Below, piece by piece: positions 50,201 through 61,989 of a stretch of 64,000 bases of DNA (within the stretch, counting starts at the first letter, position 1; every line of letters begins with the position of its first letter). Source of the stretch: Triplophysa rosa (taxonomy: Eukaryota > Chordata > Actinopteri > Cypriniformes > Nemacheilidae); assembly GCF_024868665.1 (NCBI RefSeq), contig NC_079897.1:307570-371569 (forward strand), written 5' to 3'. The notes under the pieces are model-generated. The model had not been told where the DNA came from. It saw only the letters and a list, made by a program, of their open reading frames with translations, and ran no database searches. The position numbers were made by a program, and so were the translations under genes.

Positions 50201-53033
50201 TGATCTTGTACACACAAGATCCCACTTGTACACTGATATGCCCTACTCCCTATGAAGGGCTGAGCCCTTGAAGTTAACTCTTTGAAGGGTGTAGGGCATT
50301 ACTGTCTCGTGTGTGCGTTTGGAACTCCCTTCACAAAGGGAATGACTGGTCAAATGTTAGCTTGACAATGCCGCACGTGCACTCTGAATCCAGCGCTCGT
50401 TTGTTGAAAATAAACAACATTTTTAATACTTGTTAAATATTGTGTAATTATGGCTTATTTCACTTTGTTTGTTCACTCCACTTGGTATTAATAAAGGGAC
50501 TATATGATAAAGGAAACCTATAAACAAGTAGCAATTTTTAAACATACTTTCCCACTGCTCCGGGGGTACGTGTGTTCACTACTCTCTGGATGGGTTAAAT
50601 GCAGAGGTCACATTTCGTTGCCTTGTACATGTGCAATGACAATAAATTGAATCTAAATCTAAAAAAAAAAAAAAAATCTATAAACTAAATTCTCTTTTTA
50701 CTGTATTTTAACTACGTTAAATCATGTATCACTGACAAAAATAGTATAAAACAAATACTAACTAAATGATTGTACTTACATTTGTAGGTAACCTCAAAAT
50801 CCCACATCATATTAGGCTTGTTCGACTCGATGCGGAGCCGCAAGATCCGACAGGCGGATGACATCAAAGTACCGCGAGAGCGATTCGAAAAAAACATAAA
50901 AAGTTTGCTCTCGCGGTACTTTGATCTCATCCGCCTGTCGGATCTTGCGGCGCCGCATCAAGTCGAACAAGACTATTTGCTTCAACATGCGTTGCGAGAA
51001 CTCGTAATCCAAGATCACGTGATCACAAATGGAACTCTCTTCCTTGAAGTGACCATGGCATTTGCCCTTCGCGAAGGGATTCAGGTGTTCACTTTCGTTT
51101 GGAACGCCCTTACAAATGGCGTCCCCGTCGCGAAGGGCCCTTCAAGGGCGCTTAAATGCCGTTTGGAAAATGCCCATACTCGCTAGTGACTGAAGAGTTC
51201 AATAGTTTAAATGAATCGGTTCAAATAAGTCATTCGTGTGCGCAGTGTGCGTTCATACTGGCGAACTCACTGTGTACAGTATACGCTGATTCAACGATCC
51301 AACTGCACAGCTAAAGACATTACAGTGATGTACGTCATGTTAATTTAAGTCATTTCAAGAAATTAAACGTACTTGGATGCAAAACAAACAGCCGTGAAAC
51401 ACAGCTAGCTCTTGTTCTGCAAGCCTCGGTGTGCTGATAACGAAACAGCGCCTCCACTGTGGCGTGATGCCGCAACTGCAGTTACAAATGACAGTCTGTT
51501 AAATGCACGCAGCATTTCTTGTGAAGACACCCGACATGATTTTGGCGAGAGCCTGAGGCGGCACGACATTTGACAGAGGCGGCCGCCTCCAATTTCTCTA
51601 TGCAGGAAAAACCCTGAGATCATGTCCAGCATTACACAACATGATTCAAAAGCACTGCTTTACCAGCGACTCAGAAAGGTGTCCTGTCTTTTGGTTTGTA
51701 AAGCGTCATTGTGAATATCTCCCTGCATGTGATACAGCTGAGGACAGAAAGAGAGACGGCTCCGTCCGCTTCCACAACTTCAGTCGGAAAGAGACGATTC
51801 CTGAGGACGAGATCATTCTGAGAGAGCGAAGCTCTGACTACAAACATCGCTACTGCGGCCACTGCAACACCACCACTGATATTAAAGAAGCAAACTTCTT
51901 TGGAAGGTCGGTGTGAAGTTGTTAAATCTCTGTGTTTACATTTGTGTATATTTCAAAGATTTTCAAAAATCATGTTTTTTTTATTGTGCATATCAATCAA
52001 ACTGAAGTTGGTTTGTTTTGATATAAGCCAAAATAACTAACACGATAACAATAAAAAACATGACATTTGAAAATGGAACCAAACTCTTCATTTCTAGCTG
52101 TATGTGACCGTATAATATCTATATTCATGTGTAGTGTGTGTCATGTGGTGATTGATGGAGAAATGTCTCCGTGTACAGTAAAGGTCAGTATATCGTGAGC
52201 GGCTCTGACGACGGCTCGTTCTTCATCTGGGAGAAAGAAACGACGAACCTGGTGCGGATCTTACAGGGAGACGAGTCCATCGTGAACTGCCTGCAGCCGC
52301 ACCCCAGTTACTGCTTTCTGGCCAGCAGCGGAATCGACCCCGTGGTGCGACTGTGGAACCCCAGACCAGAGGTACAGTATCAGTACCAATCACTTTCATT
52401 CAAGAGCATTTCACCTTGTCCGAATGATTCTGTTCATGGAAATCTCAGACGTAATGTATTAAAAAAGTGATGGCTACACATTTATTTGTAAAGCACTGTT
52501 TGAGTTTTATATACATAAAGACTTATTTGTGCATAAAAAAAGCATGTGCTAAATGAATAAATGTAACGTGTGCTTCTGGACTTTTTGACGCCCCGGGTCA
52601 ACATGTTGCTTTATTGAATTATTCATTATAAACTAACATAATTCGATTTTCAGCACTTTAAATCCACGAATTATTCAAAACTCCTATTTCCAGGCTGATG
52701 CGGTGAACACTATTTTATCTTTCATTATAATAAAATCACCAGTTTTATCCAGCATTGCTTATTTGCTCATTGAATTATAAAGCTGATTATTTGGATAGAC
52801 AGTAAATGACCAACCTGTTTTTTTTTCTCCGTCAGACGGAGAGCGAGAACTGTCGTGTGGTGGAGGACATGGAGGGGGCGGCACAGGCCAACCAGAGACG
52901 CATGAACGCCGATCCGCTGGAGGTGATGCTGTTGAACATGGGTTACCGCATCACGGGTCTGAGCAGCAGAGGCACGGACGCGTCAGACGAGGACGACAGC
53001 TCTGACGGTCAGGTTCAGTGTCGCTCCAGCTAG
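47207..53033 (+). CDS. wdtc1: Wdtc1, WD40 and TPR protein (DDB1-CUL4 receptor)
   Basis: Fifteen coding exons (47207-47254, 47520-47603, 47688-47734, 47814-48113, 48557-48739, 48839-48933, 49023-49138, 49222-49297, 49404-49488, 49564-49737, 49841-50076, 51738-51906, 52179-52371, 52836-53033) are listed; one further split cannot be excluded, and those listed join in phase to 667 residues (human WDTC1 has 677). WDTC1 (Adipose/DCAF9) is a substrate receptor of the DDB1-CUL4 ubiquitin ligase and restrains fat accumulation. WD40 repeats cover about residues 45-290 (LLASGSDDQHAIIWDP, ILITGAADTKVHVHD, AEDGIIRQYDLR). A TPR region covers about 345-470 (ANDAFARQQWTQAIQLY, LYGNRAAAYMKRKW). Two C-terminal WD repeats start near 538 (YIVSGSDDGSFFIW). 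The tail is acidic. AATAAA signals lie at 53743 and 53895. A 1.5-kb hAT-like element sits in the 50077-51737 intron. No defect was found. Confidence 0.95.
47498..47516 (+). repeat. Short (GT)n run next to a wdtc1 acceptor
   Basis: About nine GT units end three bases before the acceptor tacag|GAG of the second coding exon, where they replace a pyrimidine tract. Confidence 0.6.
50132..51616. mobile_element. hAT-like insertion in wdtc1 intron, with nested pieces
   Basis: The ends CAGGGTTTTTTCTGG and (inverted) CAGGGTTTTTCCTGC are flanked on both sides by AGATC (50127-50131 and 51617-51621). Inside are a LINE/SINE 3' end with a poly(A) run (about 50560-50680), a GC-rich hairpin (50817-50971) and inverted blocks containing 'cccttgaag' and 'aagggcccttcaag' near 50260 and 51130-51150. 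These suggest a second element nested in the first. No transposase is present. Confidence 0.55.
50817..50971. repeat. Hairpin with 65-bp arms
   Basis: The left arm 50817-50881 and the right arm 50907-50971 are reverse complements at 62 of 65 positions, separated by a 25-base loop. The arms are GC-rich (for example 'gccgcaagatccgacaggcg') within AT-rich surroundings. If transcribed within the wdtc1 pre-mRNA, the RNA would fold into a long, almost perfect stem. Confidence 0.95.
51955..52089. repeat. GAAGAGTTTGGTTCCA MITE, copy 3
   Basis: The right end 'atggaaccaaactcttc' is intact; the left end is decayed. It lies in the wdtc1 intron before the exon at 52179. Confidence 0.5.
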
Positions 53034-53900
53034 AACTCAGTCTTCCATCACAGACCTCCAGCTGCAACCGTACCGCCTTGAGAAGAGGGGGAAAGCACCT
53101 TAGATTTCTTCTTTTTCATTTCAGTTCTTACACACGACGGCGAGGGAATGAACGCACGGAGAAGCTTCTCTCAGTCCTTCACAAACAAAACCTCCCGTCC
53201 GCTCTTTCCCACGGAGAGGTGCGCACCTCAGTGAAGTCAGAGCTCTTACAGCCCAAGCAAAAGCGTTGGCGTACGGTCAGGTCAAAGCTCGCTTACAATG
53301 CGCTCGGTGTTCTCTCTAACGCAGGGCTTGCAAACAGACGCTGCATCGTCTTCAGTTCTCCATTGTATTCTTTTCGAACGAACGAACGTGATGATGAGCG
53401 TCGGACGACAGTACGTTTAATGAACTGCGGCACTTTCTTTTCAGTCTATTCTGGAGTTTTTTTGACTGCTCGGCAGGTTTGCTGGGGCTGAGCGTGTTCT
53501 GTTGTTTAGGATGTTCATGGTCAGATGTTTTATTTTGTACCTTTATCTTCACTTCTTGGAAAGCCAAATGCTGCTCTGTCGTCTAAACCTGAGAAGATTA
53601 CACGCGTGAAGTTCTTGTGTTCAATTAAGACGCTTGCAGATGAATGAAAGCCAACTGAAATTTGCTCTCTGTGTCCGATTTAAACACCTAATAATTATTA
53701 TGGCTTGAATAAGAATTAATTCTGCACAGAAGGAAGGATATAAATAAAGATAAAAGATGATATTTTTGCATTGTATAATGAGTGTTGGTCTAATTCCACT
53801 GATGTTCAGAAACTGTCTGTGTCACATCAGTCTGTTTGTTTCTATATTTTCGGTTCGGTGATTTCAAGTGCAGTTTAATGCAATGTTTGAAAAAAATAAA
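53034..53900 (+). other. wdtc1 3' untranslated region
   Basis: From the TAG at 53031-53033 the sequence runs without repeats to AATAAA at 53743-53748 and again at 53895-53900. Open frames in it overlap on both strands and look like chance. Confidence 0.6.
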
Positions 53901-55740
53901 TGACACTTTTGAGTTCTGCAACAGCTTTGTGTTTGCTCTTATAACCCTTTGTGTTGTTTTTTCAAAGAGGAACACGCCATACGACTAAAATCTCAAATCT
54001 GCGTCAGTCTGTCTTTTTTTCAGTCGCTCTTAACACTGTGTGTGCAGACTGGATACAACAAGTCCAGATTTGATTCCTTATTTCACTGTACTGGAAGAGC
54101 CACTTTCATCCACAGTCTTAAATAAACTCATGTTCTTTACAAATATTCATGCGTGTGACTTTGTCCCATTTGTTTTAGTAGTTATACACAGAACATTGGA
54201 CATTTCATTTATTTATTTCGTTACACATTTTTATGCCAAATGAGATCTGTTCAAAACAAAGCAGGATTTCATTTAAATTGCAGAGTCATCTAATCTATAA
54301 CAGTTTAAATGTACAAAATGTGATGGAATCGCAACTGATTCTCAGGATTTTATCATCATTTTCATTATTTCTGCACTATGAATATAAGTAACAGTTTTAT
54401 CCCATCCGTTACTGGAGTCTGTATCAGCTCTGCACATTGAATACGGTGCATTTACTCCTTTTTTTTATTGCATGCTGCATACTAGTGCAGTGCGCATGCT
54501 CAGACGCAGGGATGGTGATTGGATGTTGTGAATTGACGCAGATTCGCTCCCCTCTGAATCCCTGTGCTCTACTTTCTAAGTTCTAACGCACATGTTCCAT
54601 GTGAACAATTTGTCAAAGTCTGCCTTTTGCTGAATACTTGTTTCTTTTCTGCAAACGCAATTCATTTTCTGTCATGAACTGCGAGGAGATAATGTGTCTT
54701 ACCTGTGACCTACATCCCATAATGAGGAAGGTGGAGTTTACATGTAGACCAGAAGAGACGGCCGTGTTCAGACAGACAGCAGCATATTAGAATTCTACTC
54801 TTTTAATATATAAAGTATGCAGTATACATACAGTATGAGTACTGTGTGTAGAACACTTGAATGAGCTGCATATGTGGTGGTGGACATGCATCACACGAGA
54901 TCATGTGACAACAGTGTAGCGTTCTACTCTTTGATGTGTTACATATGCATACTCTTTCACTTGCCGTTTTAGAAAGTAGTGTACAGTATGCGAGTGTTCT
55001 ATTTGTTGCACTAATGGTGTCATTGGGATGATGAAGTAACCTGACATAGCACTGAAACTAGATGCAGGTGTTACAAGACACATCTGTGATCTTATACAAC
55101 AACAGGCACTGATGAAATACACTGTACACTTAATGTATATTATTATGACAAGATAACATTCATACATTCAAACACCAAACCTGTCCAAAACATCTGTCAT
55201 AAAGAAATAATACATAAAAACTGTTTCGCTTAAATATTATTACGATTTTTCACACTGTGACAACAATTGTATTAATAATTGTATACTCTTAATTAAAAAG
55301 ATGGTAAAACGTGTTTTGTTTTGAAAAGCAAGTTAAAAACTTTGCCCTTATGTTGGGGGTCCGGGTGCTGTATATTGTTTAATAAAACCCACTAAAATAT
55401 TAAAATATTATGCTTTCAAACGCAGTTTTTTTTCTCTTATTGACAGTAATATAGTATCATAATATAGACATAAACGAACACTAGGGGGAGTTTACAAAAA
55501 TATATGAAAGAAATCACCACGTTTCAAAGTTTTCAGTGCCTTTTGTTTCAAAGAAAATCGAATTGAATCAACATAAAGTTCCATTTCTTTTTTAAAGGAC
55601 ATAAAACAGGGTTTTCTTCCCGAAAATCTGGAATATTCATATCTGTGTATATGAAATTTTGCTAACAAAAGGATCAAATTAATCATATAAATACTATGGC
55701 TAGTATGGTAAATTCTTTGAGGATTCTTCAAAACACCAAA
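53901..55740. other. wdtc1-tmem222 intergenic stretch
   Basis: AT-rich sequence with no exon, tandem repeat or transposon end that I recognise. Confidence 0.35.
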
Positions 55741-55762
55741 AAGTAAGTTCTTCACAACGTCC

Positions 55763-55810
55763 TGACGTCAAGACCCTTCCCGTCCCGTGGCGCCGCACCG
55801 CATGACGTCA
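55763..55810 (+). promoter_or_regulatory. tmem222 promoter with two CRE palindromes
   Basis: TGACGTCA occurs twice, at 55763-55770 and 55803-55810, on either side of a GC-rich block ('cccgtcccgtggcgccg'). The second lies 17 bp before the ATG. No TATA box is present. Confidence 0.6.
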
Positions 55811-55826
55811 CCGTGGGTGGCGCGTG

Positions 55827-56709
55827 ATGGCGGATGTCAACGAGATCGACACGATGAAACACTTTCAGGGAGGTTTCGAGAAAGTCGACAAAGAAATGAG
55901 TCGCTATCCCTACTGTATCGTGTGGACACCGATCCCGGTACTGACGTGAGTAACGAGCTCAAATATGTTACGGGCGATGACGTACGCAAACGCGCTTCCT
56001 GCACAAACCATAACAAACGTCATCATATTTCACACGTTCAGCTTCACCACTGTTTATGAACAATATATATTCATATACAGTAGCTGAATCGAGCTCCTGT
56101 ATGTGAATGGAAATGTGTATATGCAACTTCTATAGGGGATTTACAGTTATTATATAAGAGTGATACTGTAACGGAGGCCAGCTAGTGAAGAGCTGTGCAG
56201 TGTGTAAACCTCACTCCCGACCAACAAAGACGCTCTAGCCTGCTTAGAGCGCGCGTCTCCCATCCGGACCGACGACGGTTCGAGGCTCGCGCAGAGCGGG
56301 ACGAGTAGGACCGGTTACACCACCATACATAGAAATTCGTTTTTCTCAATATATACATATAAATATATATAAATCTCACAGTACTGAACTTTTTGTCATA
56401 ACACGACACGTTGAGGCAGTGACGGTGTTTTGTGACTACAGGTGGTTTTTGCCATTCATTGGACACATGGGCATCTGCACCTCTACGGGGGTCATCAGAG
56501 ATTTCGCAGGGCCATACTTTGTATCAGTGAGTGTTTATTCAATATTATTATTAAATGTTGTTTATCGTGACTGTCGTTTATTAGTAATGACTCTGATTCA
56601 TATTTTTCTCTTTAGGAGGACAACATGGCCTTTGGAAAACCAACAAAGTGAGTCAAAGGGAACGAGTTGATGTTGTTGTCACACACACACACGCACACAC
56701 ACGCGCACG

Positions 56710-56800
<91 letters not shown>

Positions 56801-58895
56801 AGCTGTGTGTTTAATGTGTCCTGTTGTTTCAGATACTGGAGGCTGGATAAGAATCGGGTGTACAGTGGAGGGGTTAATGGCTGGGATGTAGCTGTGCATG
56901 AGGCGTCTGAGGAATATAAATCTAGAATGGTGAGACATTTACTCTCTGTCTAACTCTAACTGTCATGTGACATTACATGCATCATATAACACAGAATTAC
57001 TAAAAACACTATCTGCAAAAAACATCAAATCTCATTGTCATTAATGCTATGCAAAAACAATACGGTATAATTGTATATAGACGGTTACATCTTAACAACA
57101 TAAACAAATGTTACTGCGCATGCGCACACTTGTGACCCCACTTTAACTTCCGATACACATTCACAAACAATAGAGTGCCTGTAGATTATTTCTGATAACA
57201 ATCAAGAGAAACCGAGAAGATGCGTTACTTGTCCAATATTTTGACTTTGGACTGCGATACCAAGCTCAACCGCTCGATGTCAGAGTACCACACGGTTTCT
57301 TTAAATGTGACAGAACTACGCGAGCCATTTAATAAAATGAACATACAACAAAATTCAACATTCGTTTATTTAATACAATCTTTTTTAAATTAATATGAAC
57401 ATACATGAAATAAAATATAAATAGTTATAATCTTAGACACTAGCCAAACACAAAACCGGAAGTTAACTGGGGGTCAGGCGCGCGCGAGTCCTGTGAAACG
57501 GTCTATATAAATGCAAGTATTTCTACGTACATTTGTTGTAGTACCTTTAATTTATGCTGATTTAGAGAGTGACAGATGTAGTGTAATTAAATATCATATA
57601 TAACTTGCAAAATATAATATATTTGGCTGTGTTTGACAGTGTTTTTATGATAAAGAAGGCAGTTTTGTTTGTGTGATTAATTCTTTTGTTTGTTTGTTTA
57701 CTTGTGTTTGTGATTGCAGCACAATCTGTGTTGTGATAACTGTCACTCACATGTAGCCATGGCTCTGAATCTCATGTGCTATGACAACAGCTCTTCATGG
57801 AATATGGTCAATCTCTGTTTACTGTCCTTCATTTACAGTAAACATGTCAGGTGAGTCTGTCTCATTAAAACAATATAAACTACAACACAATACAATAACG
57901 CCGGATACACACACGTCAAAACACATGTACACTCTTAAAGATGCTATTAATACAACAGTTTGAAATCCTGTAGATGTGACTTTACATTACAAACTGTATT
58001 TTCATCATTCTCGAGTTTGTATGTGCATTTGTCTTATTTTTGTATTAAATGTACATTTATGTATTGGGCAGATGTTTTTATAAACAGTGACATTCATGCT
58101 GTTCATTCGATTAGTGTGTGTGTCCTCTGGGAATCAAACCCACAACTTTTTGCACAGCTAACACAACGCTTATCAACTGAGCTCATTTCTTTCTTTGTCT
58201 CTATGGTTTTTGTGCTAAAATGTGTTTTCTGAACAGCTGCTTTGCAATAATACAAATGATAAAAAGTGCTTCAGAAATCAAATTTCATAGAAATAAATAT
58301 TTTATTTATTGGGACTGGACGAAAGTATTCAATATGATGTCAAGCATCTCTGAGATTTTGTGTTTCGTTTTTACCGGTAATGTTTATTTTTACGAAATCA
58401 CATCTGACAGTTAAGCACACAGTGAATGAATTAACCCAAGACCTCTCAGATGGCACGTGTGAGGAGACACATGTAGATTTTCGTGACGTGTTTATTTTCA
58501 CGTGTGCGAGTCACAGGTAAGTGTGTCCTCACCTCAGACTCAATGATTTATCACCAGCGTCCTCATGTGTGCACAAACGTCCACTGGGACTCTCAGTGTG
58601 AATCAGAGGACACCAGGACACACGTCTCCTGAAAGAGAGAGAGACTGTAAATGTCTCACAAGAGTGTCGTCAAAAAGTCCACAAGGCACTTTTTTAAGGA
58701 AAAATTCACTTCGCTTCTCTTCTACACAACTCTCTTTAGGACGCTTTATTTCCCAAGCTTCGGGTTTGTGTTGTGTTTATCTGAAGGTCTTTGCTCTTTG
58801 TTCACAGTTTCGTGGGGTTCCTGAAGACCTGGCTGCCGTTCCTGATGATCTGTGGGGTCATGGTGACGATCTCTCTCGCCGTTCACCTGCGATGA
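55827..58895 (+). CDS. tmem222: Tmem222, DUF778/RTE1-like membrane protein
   Basis: Six coding exons (55827-55945, 56442-56526, 56616-56647, 56833-56929, 57720-57850, 58808-58895) join in phase to 183 residues; human TMEM222 has 208. The family shares a fold with plant RTE1 proteins, and human TMEM222 loss is linked to neurodevelopmental disease. Landmarks are RYPYCIVWTPIPVLTWFLPF, GHMGICTSTGVIRDFAGP, the cysteine/histidine-rich NLCCDNCHSHVA block, and YDNSSSWNMVNLC. Two C-terminal hydrophobic segments lie at about residues 137-152 and 160-181 (WLPFLMICGVMVTISLAVHL). The start follows two CRE sites, and ATTAAA at 59241 may serve polyadenylation. No defect was found. Confidence 0.94.
56170..56320. 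repeat. Possible polymerase III-derived repeat in tmem222 intron 1
   Basis: A GC-rich 150-bp block in AT-rich intron begins 'gtaacggaggccagctag', ends 'gtaggaccggttacacc', and contains 'gacggttcgaggctcg', similar to a B box. The ends 'gtaac' and 'gttac' are inverted. It may be a SINE but was not matched to other copies here. Confidence 0.35.
56680..56796 (+). repeat. (CA)n microsatellite in tmem222 intron 3
   Basis: About 58 CA units, with 'gcgcacgcacg' interruptions at the left, end 35 bp before the acceptor of the next exon. Confidence 0.95.
57074..57509. mobile_element. MITE-like element, TATATAGACSGTT ends
   Basis: The left end 'tatatagacggttac' and the right end 'gaaacggtctatata' are inverted partners with small mismatches. 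The 436-bp body contains 'ctgcgcatgcgcac' and no coding frame. It lies in tmem222 intron 4. Confidence 0.5.
58046..58181 (-). mobile_element. Decayed tRNA-derived SINE
   Basis: On the minus strand it shows GAGCTCAGTTGATAAGCG (A box) and GGGTTTGATTCCC (B box), followed by a degraded L2-type tail. The layout is the same as the SINE at 29008-29182. Confidence 0.6.
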
Positions 58896-59240
58896 CTCAC
58901 ATGACAGCTGACACCAGCGTCAGACATGAACTGAAACATTGAGCAGCAGCCGTACGGCCGTCTGACAGTCACAGAGAATCCGATCTGTACTCTGTTCTAT
59001 CACACAGACTGAGCTGAGAACACACGCAGACTGTCAGTACCGTGATAAATGAGTGGATTACAGGGTTGTTTTCATCTCTGCTTAGATAAACCTCTTCATG
59101 TCATGTAATCATATCACATGAACTTTTTTTGCTGAGAAACAGATTTGTTGTGTGTTTCTAGAACGCTCACAGACAGATCGGTTTGCTTTTAATACGCTCA
59201 GTTATTTTTTTATGTTTGTAATGTTCATTTATAATATACG

Positions 59241-59653
59241 ATTAAAGTCCCCATGCACCGGAAGTTGCGATCATTTTTACTTCCGTATTTTGACGCATTT
59301 CCAGTGAAATGGAATTTTAAATGAGAAAAATAGTGGGCGTGGCTTTAGTCTTCTCTGCGATTTGATCGGATGTGTAAAAACAGCCGTTGCATTTTTAAAT
59401 GGCACTGGCAGCAGACTGACAGTTGAAGGGGAGGAGTTAACGGATGCTCCGCCCAAGCCGTCTAACATACGTCATTTAAGAGGGATAGTCATAACAGGAA
59501 GGAAGTGCGTTTTCAGATTTGAACTGAAGATTATGAGGGCAAACGATTTTTAAAAAGAGAACGAGCCACACATTGATAAACTATTGACAATAAACGCTGC
59601 GATATTTAATGAAAAAAAGGCATTGTCATTTTTATTTTCACTGGGACTTTAAG
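59241..59653. mobile_element. MITE-like element, ATTAAAGTCCC / GGGACTTTAA
   Basis: The left end 'attaaagtccccatg' and the right end 'cactgggactttaag' are inverted partners. The 413-bp body holds an internal 'gtgggcgtggctt' block. It abuts the tmem222 3' end and may supply its polyadenylation signal. Confidence 0.5.
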
Positions 59654-59980
59654 TATATACACATTACATACACAATGTTTTATCTCGTTGTATTTGTTCA
59701 CAATATTCACGCTTAAACAGTTCAACCAAACTGAAAATTCTCTCATCAATTTTTTTTCTTCAGTGGAACACAAAAGAAGATATTTTGTAAAAGACGGTAT
59801 TTATGTATTGTTGCTCTGAACTGATGGATGTTTAACGGAGAACATGAAGCCCCACCCACATACATTCGCACGTGCTGGCTTTATAATAATGTACAGCGAG
59901 CGCGCTGCACGCGTGTCAGATGATGTTTACTACAGCACGCGCACTACGCTCGAGACAGCAGCGCGTGAAGAAGGCGACGC

Positions 59981-61353
59981 ATGTGCCGGATTATGATTGT
60001 CAATGTTTGGAGAATGCCGCCGCTGACGCTCGTCTGCGCGATGCTGTGCGTCTCCGCGTGCGTCGCGGCGTTCTGCCCGCCGCGCTGCGAGTGTTCGGAG
60101 ACGCAACGCACGGTGAGCTGCGCGTCCGCTGGACTCTCCCGGATACCTGCCGCGATACCGCGCGACGCCACGCGCCTGAGCATCACCGGAAACTCCATTC
60201 AGCGTCTCGAGCAGAGCGCGTTTAACGCGCTGCAGAATGTCACTCACCTGAACCTGAGCAGTAACGGGTAACAAACAAACTTTTATCTGTCTTTGTATTT
60301 AAACGATTCTTTTGTCCAGAGAAGTGACCGAGCATTGAACAATTTGTCAGTATGCATTACGTCATCGTTCCTGTGAATTGTAATAATGTAACCACGTGAT
60401 ATATTTCATGGTATTTTGCGTTTAGAATTATGGAGGTGGGCTCGCAGGAGTTCTCATCTCTGCAGACGCTGCGTTCTCTGATCCTGAACGACAACCGTCT
60501 GGTTCTGATCCATCCCGAAGCCTTCTCCGTCCCCGGAAGTCCTCTGCAGGAGCTCAGTCTCAGGTCTTCTCTTCATAACTACACCTCCCTGACAGACCTC
60601 ATCACTGCCCTGCGCTGGGGTCGGCTCTCAAGCCTGCAGCGTCTCGACCTGTCAGCCAATCACCTCGTCCTTCTGCCTCCGGCCATGTTTTCCCCTCTGC
60701 CCAACCTGCAGCATCTCCATCTGAGCGAGAACTCCCTGTCGGCCGTGCACAGCAGCGCATTCTCCGGCGTGGAGCGGCTTCTGGAGCTGGACCTGACCCG
60801 AAACGCCATGCGCAGCTTCAGCGGCGAGGGTCTGCGGGAGCTGGAGCGACTGCCTCGCGTCCGGCTGCTGTTGAGTCAGAATCCGTAAGCGTGCACGTGT
60901 GACACGGAAGAGTTTGTGAACTGGCTGAACTCTTCGAGGGTCAGGGTGGGGGATGTGGAGAAGCTGTTTTGCGCGTTCCCGGCGGCGCTGCGGCACGTCT
61001 CGCTGCTGGCTCTGAGCGCTCAGGCCCTCGGGTGTCGCGTCCAACCCGTGGGCGAAGAGGTCATCCACTTGACCCTTCAGACATCTTACGTGTTCCTCGG
61101 ACTCGTGCTGGGATTCGTGGGAATGGTCTTCCTCTTTGTGGTCTATCTTAACCGAAAGGGCATCAAGAAATGGATCGCCGACTTTTATGAAGCCTGCAGA
61201 GACGTGCTGGAGGGTTATCAGTACCGCTATGAACTTGACTCCGATCCACGACTGCAGCAAGTCTCACAGGATCGAGCTCAAGCGGACACGCGTGTGGGAC
61301 GTGTCCCGTCTGCGGTCCACGCTGCACAGATTCCGTCTGATGTGGCGTTATAA
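59981..61353 (+). CDS. Trophoblast glycoprotein-like (TPBG/5T4) protein, one in-frame TAA
   Basis: Two exons (59981-60267, 60426-61353) join in phase; with the internal TAA read through, the product would have about 404 residues (human TPBG 420). TPBG is a single-pass cell-surface leucine-rich-repeat glycoprotein. In order: a signal peptide (MPPLTLVCAMLCVSACVAAF), a cysteine N-cap (CPPRCECSE), several LRRs (NSIQRLEQSAFNALQNVTHL, LQRLDLSANHLVLLPPAMF, LQHLHLSENSLSAV), a C-cap, a transmembrane helix (YVFLGLVLGFVGMVFLFVVY), and the very conserved cytoplasmic LNRKGIKKW...ACRD.LEGY.YRYELDSDPR. TAA at 60886-60888 falls between NP and ACTCD in the C-cap. Downstream homology continues in the same frame to 61353, so only one codon is wrong. 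Start alternatives are 59993 and 60014. It could be a functional gene with an error, a null allele or a young pseudogene. Confidence 0.85.
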
Positions 61354-61533
61354 CCGCGACACAAAGAACTGTGCGATGTGTGTCTTTAGAGATGTTTGTT
61401 GCGTTTCGGTGTGTAGAAGAGTGAAAACTGGATCAAACCTTTAGACATCAGAGCCATGAAGCATAGTTTCCTTCTTACTAGATAAAGGATATCGTTTTGT
61501 CAACTTTTAGCATTTTAAAGCACACAGATGGCT

Positions 61534-61770
61534 TTAAAGTGACAGTTCAGCCAAATGAAATGAAATTCTTTCATCATTTACTCAAACCTGTGCGAGTTTC
61601 TTTCTTCATCAGAACACAACAGAAGATATTTTGAAGAATGTTGACGATCAAACAACACTGAGCTCCAATGACTTCCATTGTATGAACACGAAACCAGAGA
61701 CATTTCTCAAAATATCTTCTGTTGTGCTCCACTGAATTTAGATTTTTGGCTGAACTCTTCTTTTCAAGCG
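61534..61770. repeat. AAAGTGACAGTTCAGCC palindromic repeat copy
   Basis: The left end 'tttaaagtgacagttcagcc' and blocks 'gagtttctttcttcatcag', 'agaagatattttgaagaatg', 'cttccattgtatgaacacg' and 'ctgttgtgctccactgaa' match the copies at 19134 and 43433. The right end is decayed ('tggctgaactcttctttt'). Confidence 0.65.
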
Positions 61771-61989
61771 AACATTTGTGAAGCAAAATCTACATCCATA
61801 AGATGGGACACACGTGTGGTGAAATGAAGTAATGTGAATGAGAACAACATTTTGTTGAATGATACACAAACACTGCTGTATTTATGATTAACACAATTCA
61901 ATCACAACATCTCTCTGTCTAATGTTCTGTGATCAATCTGACGCTTTCATAAGATATACACCAGATTCATATTCTCCGCTCCGAACGGC

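Noticed and set aside
53018..53491. 157-codon plus-strand frame after wdtc1
   Set aside because: It overlaps the wdtc1 stop in another frame, lies in the 3' UTR and has no recognisable domain.
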